From: Antedon bifida
Taxonomy: Eukaryota > Echinodermata > Crinoidea > Comatulida > Antedonidae
Direction: 5' to 3'
Assembly: GCA_963402885.1 (NCBI GenBank)
Contig: OY727094.1
Span: forward strand, 33,048,501 to 33,112,500
DNA length: 64,000 nt
The position numbers and the translations under genes are program-made. The notes under the pieces are model-generated. The model did not search any database, was not told where the DNA came from, and saw nothing but the letters and a program-made list of their open reading frames with translations. Positions 34,084 through 46,077 of the stretch are shown here, in pieces (the stretch's first letter is position 1; the number at the start of each line of letters is the position of its first letter).

Positions 34084-36065
34084 CTAATAATGATCAAATG
34101 TAATATTTCTTATTGAACACTTTTCAGACACGTGACGAATGTCGTCAGCTGATAGATTGCAATCATCCATGTCAAGGTCCCTCAGCTCAGGACACATAAT
34201 GAGAAATGAAGACAATGTATTAACATCAATGTTGTGAAGTTTACTATGAAGGATAGTGAGAATACGTAATGCTAATTGAACTTGTTTGAGAGAACATTCT
34301 GATACAAAGTCATTAAATACATCACGTGATAGATTCTCAATCCAAACACCGACACATTTATCGTCAATGCCTAAAATGTGTGCAATAACTCTTCCCTTTC
34401 GCTCCAATGCCATCTTACTACAAAAGTCACCGACACTACCATATTGCATACAATACAATTGCATAATTAGACGTATGAAATGCCCGTCACATTGTACACC
34501 TGGACTAATGTGATGAATAAACATTCTTATGGAGGTAGATATATCATCCAAATGATTATTTATTTCTAAATCTTTGCTTGTCATGTAATTAATTAATTCA
34601 TTTACCACATCATCTTTATGTTCTTTTTTAACAAAGTTTAAATTTCTCGGCAGATTGCGATATGTTGACAAACTATTTGTAACCCAGTGCTTGAGGAAAC
34701 CGCCAGCTTTATCACCAAGGAAACCAATTGCAAACTCTCTCGCTCTGTGTAAATGCTCGCTCTCTCGTATCACCTTCCACTCATCATCATCCAATGGTGT
34801 AAGTAATGTTCGTACATCTGAGCACTCAATCTCCATACCTTCACTTTCACATAATTTGCACAAGTAAAATCCTACCAATGACTCTACTATCAACTTGTGA
34901 GGAGGCATATAAATGTTATCAAAATTGGATTTTGAATTCGGTGCGTCTTCGTAAACAAATCCAAGTTTCACGGAAATATCAACCAAATCTTTAGTCGTAT
35001 GTTTAGCATTCAAATCTTTCATGTTTATTGAAAGTTGATTTACTTTCAAGCTATCATACATACATTTTCCTAGCAATATCATAGCATTTACGTATTTTGC
35101 TGGTGTGTCTTCAAATTTAGAAAGCTTTGCGAATTGTTCTTGTTTGTTGAACTGATTTAAAATATTACGAAATATTTCTTTAAAGAGTTCAGCTTTATCT
35201 GTAGGAAGGCTTTGGCTGTCTTGCCATAGCAAACAGATTGAACAAAGCAGCATTGGATTTTTGCACATTGAATATACGTCTTCATGTTTACGTTCAGGTT
35301 CTAGGCTATACCCATCGTATATGAAAATATCCAATTCGTTTTTAAGGGATTCTCCCAATTGTGGTTCCTCAAAAAACTCGAAGTGTTTGTCAATGTAATT
35401 TCCTATGCTCTCGTCATTAAATCCCTTAACCCTTACATGTACGTCACTCTCTTTTACGAATTCATCAATGTTTTCTGATCGTGAAGTAAGTATTACGGTA
35501 CTTTTTGCTAGGTTGTTCTTGTTGAACAGACTAATTACGCTTGGATTATTAAATCTCAATTCGTCTAACCCATCTAGTAGCAGTACAACTTTATCGTCAT
35601 TTTTCTTTATGAATTTCTTAATTAACCGTGGGTCCTCTGGGAGATCTGTATCTAAATTAAAATCTGTCATATTAATTTGGTTTACAATTTGATCGAAAAT
35701 GTTGTCATCCTTTTCTAAATCCCTTACACTTAAAAGAAATACAATTTTACCTTCAAATAATTTAATTGATTGAGTAGCCGTAGCCCAGTTGTATGATAAA
35801 TGCCTTAATAAGGTAGTTTTACCTATCCCACCCTCTCCATCTATAAGAGCTCTACATCCAGGTGTGGAACTGATAACATCTACCACTTCTGTTAATGTTG
35901 TTGGTTTGCAGCCTTTATTATTTTTAGCTTCTTTGCGTAGTTCCAAATCAGTGAACATCTGCGAAATGTCAACTGTGTATCTACCACGCATTGTTGGTGG
36001 TGTAAAATTACTGGCCTGACTACACAATTCCCTTTGTCTTTGAAGCAGATATTCTTCTATCTTGT
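34084..36065 (-). CDS. NLR-type NACHT exon, unit 2 (intact)
   Basis: Last exon of the unit 2 NLR gene, 1982 bases including the stop. The acceptor CGTATCTAG precedes phase-1 sequence encoding KIEEYLLQRQRELC, then VDISQMFTDLEL, the usual lead-in to NACHT modules. In the spliced 830-residue protein Walker A (GEGGIGKTTL) is near 247-256, Walker B (VVLLLDGLDEL) near 330-340 and VILTSRSE near 361-368. A helical region and one LRR-like segment (CPELRDLDMDDCNLSADDIR) close the protein. This is shorter than NLRs with full LRR domains. Expected role: cytosolic NTP-driven assembly sensor of innate immunity. Differences from unit 1 are substitutions and multiple-of-three indels except the 4-bp gap, which argues for past coding constraint. 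Confidence 0.88.
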
Positions 36066-38010
36066 CTAGATACGAAGAAAAATGGCGAAAATAATATTTA
36101 GTAAAATAAATTTATTTTATTTAATAAGGATCTTGCAATTTCTAGTACTGTAATTACTAATAATAAGTAGTGCTGGAGCCGCGCAGAGTAGTAAACCAAG
36201 TAAATAATAAAGAGGGCGACAAACACAATTTATTATCAATCAGAAATAAAACTCGGTTGAAACGACTGGTGGTCACCAGCAAATCTGGTAAACCCTCCAG
36301 CTAATGATCATTGATGATGGCCGCTTATAAGAAGAAAGCAAGGCGGTCGTTTTTTTAAAACAAAGGTCCAATTTTGTAAAAAATATAATAATTATAATTA
36401 TGGTGTCGATAGTAAAATTACATTAGCGTGAGTAAATTTCGGTACTCCATTAACTGTTGACTGTTCTACATAAGCTGTGTGTGTTTCTACTAGCTGGAAG
36501 TTTTACTAAAGCTGCTTTTTCTAGATTCACTGTTTACGACATTAGCGTTGTTACACGCATATTATATTCATTTTTTTTGTAGGTGAAATAATAAATGAGT
36601 TGTACAGTAGTAGCCTATAACAAATTAAAGATTTTTCATTCATCTCATACTAACAACTTTTGTTCTTAATACGAAAGCAATAACAAATAACAGATATAAT
36701 AGAAAATGCGTTCAAAGTGATAGTTTTGACATTTAATTTTATAGGAAAAGTTAAAATTGGAATTAAATTTGCTTTTATTCAAAATTGAAATATTGCAGGC
36801 GTGTACGAATAATAATTTAATTAAAAACCTTACCATTTATCCTAAATTAAAATTAACTGGTAATTGTCGTAGAGCTGCTGTTTGAAACACACGTTTGCAA
36901 TATTAAATATAATTGATTTTACATATTCTATTCTTTGGTCTTTCGTGAAAAGAGTTAAATGATACACGACCCAGGGTGTGACATGTTGTTTTTTTTTTAT
37001 TTTTAAATACCATGCATGTATGTTATTAGGTTAAAAGGCTATTTGTTGCGTAAGATATTTATGATTGAAACTGAATTCACAATTCTCTACGTCATAATCA
37101 CATTTATTTATGATTATCCTCAATTTGATGCCAAATGGCATGATACAATTGTTCATTTATAGGCCTAAATTAATGCTGTATCCATGAAAATCAAAGGGAT
37201 TATAGAGGGCGGCATACATAATATATCATTAATCAGAACGAAATTTCAAACAATGTTATATATTTGAACTAAGATGATTGTAACTGCAGTACATGAAATA
37301 TTACGTTGCATTACTATTTTTTAATTTGATTACAAAATCTCATTAATTGTTTTATGAAGACATTTTATTTTCAAATTAATTATGATTTTATAGTGAGCAA
37401 GACGATGTGATTTTATTATTCATTCAATCTTTTATCTCGGAATCTCTGGTCCATAGAAATTAAAATTACATATAAATGAATTAAAAATAAAAATTACTAC
37501 TACTCATCTTATGTTTTTTAATGCTTTAAGAATGTTTGATTGTTACAGAAATGTAGTATAAGGCCAAGTACTCACTTTAAAATTTTCCCATGTATTGTTT
37601 ACTTTTTTGCCAGATCAGAAACTTTAATCACAAACTTTATGGACTGAAGTAATTATTGTTGCAACTTTCGATTTTTCATTGAATTGTAGTATAGGCGGAA
37701 TTATAGAGGGCGGCAAACACAATTTTCAATCTATCGGAACTAAAAAACGTCCTCTGAAAATCTAACATTTTAGTAGACCTATTTGTATTCAGTAAACAAA
37801 CTTTGTAATGCGGATTAGAATTAAGCTTATTGGATCTCAAAGAATAATAATATGTGTAATATGAGTCTTACTTATTATGATGTTAACAACATTTTGTTTT
37901 TAAAACAATGAAGCTTCCTAATTATTATATCGTTCTACATGTGGTCTATAATTTGAATTAAACATCAAAAAGGATTTTGTTTAAATATTATTATTCTGAA
38001 AGCAACTAAC
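36066..38010 (-). other. Intron between cassette exon and NACHT exon, unit 2
   Basis: Orthologous to 13106-15139. It holds the same three dispersed motif copies (near 36210, 37200 and 37700, GAATTATAGAGGGCGGCAAA type). No coding sequence supported. Confidence 0.5.
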
Positions 38011-38070
38011 CTGTTTCTGAGTTAACCTCTTTTGACATTCTTTGTCCTTCATTACTGGTCGCCACTTGCC
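38011..38070 (-). CDS. NLR cassette exon b, unit 2 (60 bp, in frame)
   Basis: Acceptor TTAAAACAG and donor GTTAGT. Phase 1 at both ends, open, encoding GQVATSNEGQRMSKEVNSET. Three bases shorter than its relatives but still a multiple of three, and more diverged than cassette a. Confidence 0.6.
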
Positions 38071-38177
38071 CTGTTTTAATAATAAAATAATAAGAACAAA
38101 AATTAAAAGACAATTATTAATATTTAAAAAACTAACGATTGAGAGCAAAATTATACGGTACATTATTAGTAACTAAC

Positions 38178-38240
38178 CTGTTTCTGATTTAAATCTTTTT
38201 CGCATTCCTTGTTCTTCATTACTAGTGGTTGCCACTTGCC
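38178..38240 (-). CDS. NLR cassette exon a, unit 2 (63 bp, in frame)
   Basis: Acceptor TTAAACAG and donor GTTAGT, both good. Phase 1 at both ends, open, encoding GQVATTSNEEQGMRKRFKSE then T. Lies 264 bases downstream of the death-effector-like exon. With cassette b it forms a pair of optional linker exons. Confidence 0.62.
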
Positions 38241-38504
38241 CTGTTTAATAAATGACAGGACAAAACCTGAATTTAGGCTACAATGATATTCTATACCGGT
38301 ATACTTCTTAAAAATATCATTTATTACATTAATTCAACACAAATGTTTTTCATTGTATATACAAAATAATAATAATTAACATAACAAAACAGCAGCAATG
38401 TATTAACATGCACCTTCAGTCGGCCGACATGGATTTAATGTTGTCAGACTGTTTTTTTATTTCTTTTTACCAAATTGTTTTTTACGCTTTTCGCACTAAC
38501 ATAC

Positions 38505-39005
38505 CTTCAGTCAGAGGTGTTACTCTTGATTCCAGTCCAACTTGTCTTAAATTGTTAATAAATTCTTCAATTTTTTCTTCACAGATTATTTTTCTCTGTT
38601 CCAAATCCAGAATCATACTCCAAGCATCTTTATAATTCTTTAACGCACTACCATTGTACAAAGCATCGATTCTGTCCACATCAGCCTGTCTAAGTCCATT
38701 TCCGAAAGCTACAATTTGTAGTCGATATCGAGTGAACTTTGTAATTTCTTGAACTTCAAGAAAAGAATGTTTGAGACGATCTATGACACCAAACTGTTCA
38801 GTTACTTTTATTGTCTCGTATAACAATATACGATTGTCTGAACTTAAACGTCCATTTGCCCTTAATTCCTGTAGTAAGTGTATTGTGTTGGTGGCGCTGT
38901 CTATTTTAGATGCTGCAATCAAATCTTGGTACAAAACTTTCAGCTTTGTGACGAGATTACGTTCATCATACCAAGTTGAAACCTTTACTAAATCTAGATC
39001 AAAAT
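38505..39005 (-). CDS. Death-effector-like exon of the NLR gene, unit 2
   Basis: A 501-base exon, same length and phases as 15644-16144, with acceptor CATTTTATAG and donor GTATGT. It encodes FDLDLVKVSTWYDERNLVTK, then LKVLYQDLIAASKIDS and TIHLLQELRANGRLSSDN. Only a handful of residues differ from unit 1 (for example N to K, K to Q, M to K) and there are no indels. It joins the NACHT exon directly or through the cassettes in frame. Domain call as in unit 1: death-effector-like, possibly two death folds in tandem. Confidence 0.75.
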
Positions 39006-39184
39006 CTATAAAATGGTGAAAATAGAACAATATTAAAAAAGTGTATTATTATTATTTAATGCAACACTGATTACTGTATATAATCATATATGTAAAGCGG
39101 ACCGATCTTTTTTATGTCAGTACTTATTATACTAATATGTTTATAATATTGTAGTCTTTAAAAGTGAATACATTATCAGTGTAC

Positions 39185-39217
39185 CTGTTGCCATTTTTCA
39201 AATTTCTGTCTTCATTC
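39185..39217 (-). CDS. Start exon of the NLR gene, unit 2
   Basis: A 33-base exon, acceptor CATTCCTG complement and donor GTACAC. The start codon is 39194..39192. The three-exon model 39194-39185, 39005-38505, 36065-34084 sums to 2493 coding bases, 831 codons with stop, with no interruption. That exact fit is the main support for this exon. Confidence 0.65.
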
Positions 39218-39828
39218 CTGAAAAATAAGTGTTTAAATCGGACCATAATTCACAAATATATCTACTTCCGATAGGCTATGATATATATACTTATGAAGTG
39301 ATGATTGTTTCATACTAAGTAATAATCAATGTAACGATAAGATCAATGATTGAACTGTCTGCAGTTTGTTTATAGTCAATAAGTGTGGAGCATCCCAGCA
39401 ATAATGTTCTTTATGTCTTGCTACCCGTGCGTAGGATTGGCCAGGACAGGTTGGGCATCAGTGACAAACTGAACTCAAAGTAACTTCACAGTAATGGAAT
39501 ATCAGTCAAAATTAAACGAATGTACTGTATTACACTAGCATAGTTAAAATATAAAAACTGAAAGATAAGTATGTATCTGATTTGTTTATTGTGATGGCCA
39601 CATTCTGGATTGAGAGATGAGAAAAATGTTTGCTTGTTCTTTATAGGGTGTACGTTTAATTAACAGGAACATGTCATTTTCGATCCACAACCACATACTC
39701 GCTCCCTCCCATTAAACGTAAAAATAACTATAGTAAGTCTATAAATGGGGTCCGAATAAATTTAATATTATTGTAGTTGGCGGTGTTAGTATTGCGCAGA
39801 ACGCAAGAGGAGTGAACAAACATTTATG

Positions 39829-40478
39829 ATTATTATCAGGTTCAGTATTCACCCGAGGATTATGATCAGGTTCGGTAATCACCCGAGGATTATGATCAGG
39901 TTCGGCAATCACCCGAGGATTATGATCAGGTTCGGTAATCACCCGAGGATTATGATCAGGTTCGGTAATCACCCGAGGATTATCATCAGCTTCGGTAATC
40001 ACCCGAGGATTATGACCGGGTTCGGTAATCACCCGAGGATTATGATCAGGTTCGGTAATCACCCGAGGATTATCATCAGGTTCGGCAATCACCCGAGGAT
40101 TATCATCAGGTTCGGCAATCACCTGAGGATTAAGATCAGGTTCGGAAATCACCCGAGGATGATCAGGTTCGGAAATCACTCGAGGATTATGATCAGGTTC
40201 GGCAATCACCCGAGGATTATAATCAGGTTCGGCAATCACCCGAAGATTATGATCAGGTTCGGTAATCACTCGAGGATTATGATCAGGTTCGGTATCACCC
40301 GAGGATTATGATCAGGTTCGGCAATCACCCGAGGATTATGATCAGGTTCGGCAATAACCCGAGGATTATGATCAGGTTCGGCAATAACCCGAGGATTATG
40401 ATCAGGTTCGGCAATCACCCGCGGATTATGATCAGGTTCGGCAATAACCCGAGGATTATGATCAGGTTCGGCAATCAC
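39829..40478. repeat. 30-bp minisatellite, about 22 copies (unit 2)
   Basis: Same unit as 16991-17105. The 10-codon period leaves long frames open on both strands. These are repeat artefacts. Confidence 0.95.
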
Positions 40479-41139
40479 TGGCAAAATGAGATTGAATGTT
40501 AGCCTTGTATAGAACCGTACTTAAATATAAAAAACATACATAAGTATTAAAATTATCTTATAATATGATATATTGTTTGCTGTGATGGAATTCTTTGCAA
40601 ACTCGCTGTTTGTTGACGATTATGTGTGGCACAAGAATAGTACGTTCAGTGATATTAACAAGACATATACCACAACCCACACATGGAAGCATATTATCAG
40701 AATTATGCCTATATTCTCAAATCATTGTTTTGCAATAAATTAAACTATATTAATGAAATGTTGTAAACTTACAATTGGCTTAACTGGATCTTTGTATATG
40801 GACTATCAATACAGTAAAATGTGACGATTTGTAGCAGCAACTGTGCCACTCCCTTTCACGTCAACTACTGTGTAATTATGATTCATCACTCCACGTATTA
40901 TGTATGCTATATTGACTTTGGCTGTGGACGCCACCAACTGTCTTTCTGTTGAAACACAATGTACACGATTATAATTATATCGTCGTCGTACGACGTCTAT
41001 TATTCCATTCAAAAATCCCTAGAAAGTATTTTTAGAAAATTACCTAGATTATTTTAGTATATATTATAATCATGGTATTTTTTATTTGCAAAAACGTTAA
41101 AATACAGTGGCAGCCAAAAGCTGAGATAAAGTATCTTTT

Positions 41140-41500
41140 ACAAATTACAATTGAAGATTAGTAAATGAACAGCAATACAATGACATGGTACTTACTAAAA
41201 CTAAAATTTGTAATATTAAAAGGGCAATTTGTGATTGCAGATAATATTTACGATTAAAGATTAGTAAATAAACAGCAATTACATTATATGGTACAGGTAG
41301 CCTACTTACTAAAACTAAAACTTGTAATATCAAAAAGGGCAATTTGTGATTGCAGATAATAATTACGATTAAAGATTAGTAAATTAACAACAGCAATACA
41401 ATGGTACTTACTAAAACTAAAACTTGTAATATTAAAAAGGCCAATTTGTCACTGCAGATAATACTTTTTCTGATATGCATTGTACCCACACACACTTATA
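41140..41500. repeat. Tandem repeat of about 100 bp, about 4 copies (unit 2)
   Basis: Same family as 17865-18062, with more copies. Confidence 0.7.
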
Positions 41501-41640
41501 CAAATGTAATATTAAAAGGGCAATTTATACAGATTATACAAATGTGTAAATTGCAAAAAGAACTGTCAATAGTCATTTCAATATTCCAATATTCATTTCG
41601 TAGCAAGAACTGCGCCACTCTCTTTGAGATCAACTTTAAT

Positions 41641-42996
41641 CGAACTTTAATCTGTATCATCGAATACTGACACGAATACCACTAAAAAGGATGTAAATGA
41701 TGTAACCAACGATGTGATCTTGTATAATGGTCCTGTTTGTGTAATTAATGAGTTATTATGTTATATACTGAATAACATGAATTCCATGACCTTTGACCAA
41801 CTTTTAGATATTTGCCTCAATCATTTCTCCGAGCTGGACATAAGGGAAGCGAAAGAAACACTATGTCTATATGTTAAGGATTGCAATAGCATTGTACATA
41901 GACCAAGAAGGCAACTTAAAATAATGATTAATGATATTTTGACATATTTAGTCAATGCTGATGTAACGTGCCTACCTACGTTTGCAGCAGCTAATTTGTC
42001 AAAAATACCATTTGTGCCGATTGAAAAGATTGATGCAACTTTGTTGTTTCGTGAGATCCAAAAGCTCAAAACTGACTTACAAGTAGTCCGATCTGACATT
42101 GCCTATGCTGCTAGTCAAAGAAATGATATTTCTAAGCAAGTACATCAGGTAATACAATTAAATAATTCCAAACCGGACTCAACTAATGTGAGTGATTGTC
42201 CCAAATCGTTTGCCCAAGCAGTTGCCAAGCAACAGATTGGTAGTAAGGCGGTCATGAGCAGGCGAATGGGGAATCCCCATTCGACCATAGAATGTAATAG
42301 CCTCCTCTCGGCGGATGACATTACACGGAAGAGTGATGATAATGCTTCTATACTGCCAGACAGGAACCGGGACCATGTATCGACTGATGACAGTAATGGA
42401 AATCGTGCTGTTTTTGAGGACGAAGATGGATTTCGATTTCAACGTCACTCCCAGCGCCGACGTAAAAATAAAAATAAACGTGGAACTGGTGTAAATATTG
42501 CACTCAAGGGTAGACCGCCTCCTCCATGCAAGTTTTACCTGGGTAACATGTCTCCCGATAATACCACTGATGATATTAAATTGCATTTAAAAACCACTAA
42601 GGACATTGATGCCGATGTTTCTTCGTTGCCCTGTAAAGTTAATGACTGTGCTTCTTTTCTGATTAAATGTGATGCAGTGCATATAAGTGATGTCTATGAT
42701 ACAGAACTATGGCCATTGAATGCAATAATAAGACGGTATTATGATACAAGAAACACTAAACGTGATGATGGAGGATGGTCCTACAGTACATGCGAAAATC
42801 TACCTATAGTTTCATGCAACGTATGTTGAATAGTGGTAACATCCTTGTTGCTTGTGTTTGCAAACATATGCTCCATAACTCCAAAATGTATTGTAGATGG
42901 AGAAGCATTCTATATACTTAAGTTTAGTTTTATGGTTTATAAGTTTATTTATATGGATGATATTTCCGAAATAAAATGAAATTGAATTGAATTGAA
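41641..42996 (+). mobile_element. Half-LINE: ORF1 plus 3' tail, without ORF2 (unit 2)
   Basis: A clean insertion between CAACTTTAAT and ATCACGATCACATG, which are adjacent in unit 1 (18197). It contains one long ORF, a short 3' region, AATAAAATGAAATTGAATTG and a (TTGAA)n tail. No endonuclease or reverse transcriptase is present. This resembles HAL-type half elements mobilised in trans; that mechanism is inferred. Confidence 0.65.
41714..42829 (+). CDS. LINE ORF1-like protein
   Basis: 371 codons, uninterrupted. The N-terminal third is helical (MNSMTFDQLLDICLNHF onward). Residues about 115-155 look like a coiled coil (LFREIQKLKTDLQVVRSDI). A basic stretch near 250 (RRRKNKNKRG) is followed at about 272-345 by CKFYLGNMSPDNTTDDIKLH and SFLIKC, an RRM-like fold pattern. 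Coiled coil plus RRM plus basic patch fits nucleic-acid chaperone ORF1 proteins of CR1/L2/Jockey-group LINEs. A second ATG (about codon 22) could also start it. Its intactness suggests a young insertion. Confidence 0.65.
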   Translation: MILYNGPVCVINELLCYILNNMNSMTFDQLLDICLNHFSELDIREAKETLCLYVKDCNSIVHRPRRQLKIMINDILTYLVNADVTCLPTFAAANLSKIPFVPIEKIDATLLFREIQKLKTDLQVVRSDIAYAASQRNDISKQVHQVIQLNNSKPDSTNVSDCPKSFAQAVAKQQIGSKAVMSRRMGNPHSTIECNSLLSADDITRKSDDNASILPDRNRDHVSTDDSNGNRAVFEDEDGFRFQRHSQRRRKNKNKRGTGVNIALKGRPPPPCKFYLGNMSPDNTTDDIKLHLKTTKDIDADVSSLPCKVNDCASFLIKCDAVHISDVYDTELWPLNAIIRRYYDTRNTKRDDGGWSYSTCENLPIVSCNVC

Positions 42997-43311
42997 TATC
43001 ACGATCACATGCCGCTATTGACTTTGGCCGTGACGTCACAAAAGCTGTTCCACAGTCTGGTGCAGGTCTTTCTGTCTTAATCACTCAAAATTCTACAGAA
43101 ACTATTTTAGAAAAATACTTTTTCCTTCTGAAATGATATGGTTTTATCGAATATCGATTTAAATAATATCAATACCTATAATAATAGACTTTTTGAAAAA
43201 AGTTGGTGCCTATTTGAGTTTATTAAAACACACACTTAAAATGATTGTTATAGTCTTTTTTTGTTATCACTAAAACTGGGTTGGTTTCTGATTTTGGGGT
43301 TAATGGTTCTT

Positions 43312-43338
43312 CCATGGAGAAATAAGATTTCTCCATGG
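43312..43338. repeat. Short perfect hairpin (unit 2)
   Basis: Same 12-bp arms and 3-base loop as 18896-18922. Just downstream, about 43388-43670 has no counterpart in unit 1 and shows no recognisable content. Confidence 0.6.
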
Positions 43339-44136
43339 TTCTTCCATGTTCGGCTTTCTGTTTTCGCCGCCCGAGTCAAATATACTTATAAGGATTTTGT
43401 GTGAGTTCAATGATGAGCTACATGAAATGAACAAACAACAACGGTTTTCAAGTCCTATTTCATGAGTAGGCCGTAGAAGCTGATACCACAATAATATAAG
43501 AATTCTAGGTTCTTGATTTTAATATTTCATCAAAAAGGAAGTACCGCTTCCTTTGTGCATTCATGCATGGCGTGATGTTTAAATAATCACTAAAAAAAAC
43601 CCACATGATTTGTTAGTTCAAACTTCGTATTATAACAGTTTACCATATTTAATGATTTATGTTTTGTTTTTTTTAGTACACATGTACGGAACAAATTTTA
43701 TTTATTTGACATATTATTATAAAGTGTTATAACTACAGACACACTCTGTGTAGGCGCGGATGCTGAAACCTCTGAACATTTCGTCATGTCAAAGGTCAAA
43801 TGAACAACAATAATGTACGATTTTGATTAAAGCATACAACAACTTAATGTGCACTATCAACATAAATATGTATATCTTTAGAATGAGTGACTAACAGACA
43901 GACTACTGTAGGTAGTCGTTAATGAGTGACTAACAAACAGACTATAATGTGGTAGTCGTCGAGTGCAGCTTGTTGCAATACCTTGCATTTCGACTGTTAC
44001 AACATTCTACGCAGATTTTAAAACAGGAAACATTGATCAATGTACTAATTATTGCTGAAAACATCTATCTATATATTAGGTAAAATGATGAATTTCGATT
44101 CTCTAACATTTCGATTTAAAAACTACATAGTAAAAT

Positions 44137-44232
44137 GATGATGATGATGACGATGATGATGAGGATGATGATAACGATGATGATGATGATGATGATAATG
44201 ACGATGATAATGATGATGATGATGACGATGCA
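44137..44232. repeat. ATG/GAT microsatellite (unit 2)
   Basis: Orthologue of 19417-19502 with different interruptions. Confidence 0.9.
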
Positions 44233-44863
44233 CATGTATCAACAATGCATAATTTGTGTTTCCAACAAAAAAGAGTGACGACGAGATTGCGAAGTAAAGA
44301 GTGGCTGCACTGACGTCACATTAGGTTTTTTGGAAACTTCAGTAAATGAAGGACCTTTAAACACATGATTTGTGGCAGTTGTACATTGTATTATTTTGAT
44401 ATTAACGTTTTTATTAAAGTCAAATATGATCTACGATTGCAATCTGTATCATAGTCTACATTGTATTCGTGCAATCGTAATTGAGTTGTTTTTCTTCTCG
44501 TTATACGTCACAATGGGTTCTTGTTACTAGCACGCTATAAGGAAGTTATCAAAACGATCTCCCTTCCGATCTCTTTCCTTATAAATCCAAACTGGCAGAA
44601 TGTTGTCTTTTTGGTGAAGGAAATAAAACTAATGTTTAAAAGAAAAATGAAACAAATTCCAAGATCAGATCTTCAGAATATTGTTACATCACGCATAGAG
44701 GCCTATCATAACATAAGGAAGTTAAGCACAATATTGTCTTATAGCCATCTTGTTTATAATAGATAACATTTCTCAACTTAATTGTTTTCTGATGTACTTG
44801 TTTACAACAGTGTTTATAAGAATAAATGTGCAATAAAATATTCTATTTATCAATATTTTCCTA

Positions 44864-45004
44864 AAGCTCTGTCCACACTATCAAACTAGTTTGACAAAAA
44901 ATTGTGATGTGCCCAAATATGGTAGTGATATGACATCATCGTGTCCATAATATGGGCACATCACATTTGTTGTTACATACAATTTGATAGTGTAGACAGA
45001 GCTT
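44864..45004. mobile_element. Palindromic MITE, unit 2 copy
   Basis: Orthologous to 20139-20280 with one base lost in the A run. The insertion predates the unit duplication. Confidence 0.8.
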
Positions 45005-45542
45005 AAGAAGCAGAGCATTACAAACTACTGAGGATCAATGATCATGTTTCATGTCTGAATCCACCTCTTTGTTTACCTCACAATTGTTTTTGCAAATAAC
45101 GTTACACAGTATCGATTGAATAGAAAAAAGAACCAAACATCTATACCATTAGTTTACAATGTCTTATTCTGACGTCATTACTATTCCCGTAAGCGGTATT
45201 GACGTAACGTTTTGCTTCCCCACAGTGTTGTCTGCCTATAAGCGAGGTACAAATTGTTTCCTATACATTAGAAAGGCATTCTGTAACTGACTTAGTATTT
45301 TGCGGCATAGGCCTACATACCTTGACCCTTTAAGAACATTTATTTTGCAGTCGCTTCATTTTTCAAACTTGGGGCAATTCATTCAGCATTCGAAGAATGG
45401 GAAACAATGAAAATAAAGACATATATAATAATATTACTCATGCATCATAAAGGCCAATTTACACAGAAGGTAACGATAATGAAAATATAGCATGTTATTC
45501 CTTATGACCGTTTACACACAACGCGGAGCGGACGGGCGGTAT

Positions 45543-46077
45543 TCCGCTCAGGATAGATACAGATTCTACGTGGGACAATCTACGCGGTATTCCGCTCATG
45601 ATAGATACAGATTCTACGTGGGACAAGCTACGCGGTATTCCGCTCAGGATAGATACAGATTTTACATGGGACAAGCTACGCGGTATTCCGCTCATGATAG
45701 ATACAGATTCTACGTGGGACAAGCTACGCGGTATTCCGCTCAGGATAGATACTGTCTCTACGTGGGACAAGCTACGCGGTATTCCGCTCAGGATAGATAC
45801 TGACTACGTGGGACAAGCTACGCGGTATTCCGCTCAGGATAAATACAGATTCTACGTGGGACAAGCTACGCGGTATTCCGCTCATGATAGATACAGATTC
45901 TACGTGGGACAAGCTACGCGGTATTCCGTTTAGGATAGATACTGACTCTACGTGGGACAAGCTACGCGGTATTCCGCTCAGGATAGATAATGACTACGTG
46001 GGACAAGCTACGCGGTATTCCGCTCAGGATAAATACAGATTCTACGTGGGACAAGCTACGCGGTATTCCGCTTACCG
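45543..46077. repeat. 48-bp minisatellite, about 11 copies (unit 2)
   Basis: Same unit as 20819-20970. Two kinds of copy occur: full 48-bp, and 42-bp variants reading ATACTGACTACGTGGG. Confidence 0.92.

Noticed and set aside
39739-40502. Long repetitive proteins with PRVIAEPDHN or IMIRFGNHPR repeats
   Set aside because: The 30-bp minisatellite reads open on both strands. There is no start context, splice site or conservation of length (4 copies in unit 1).
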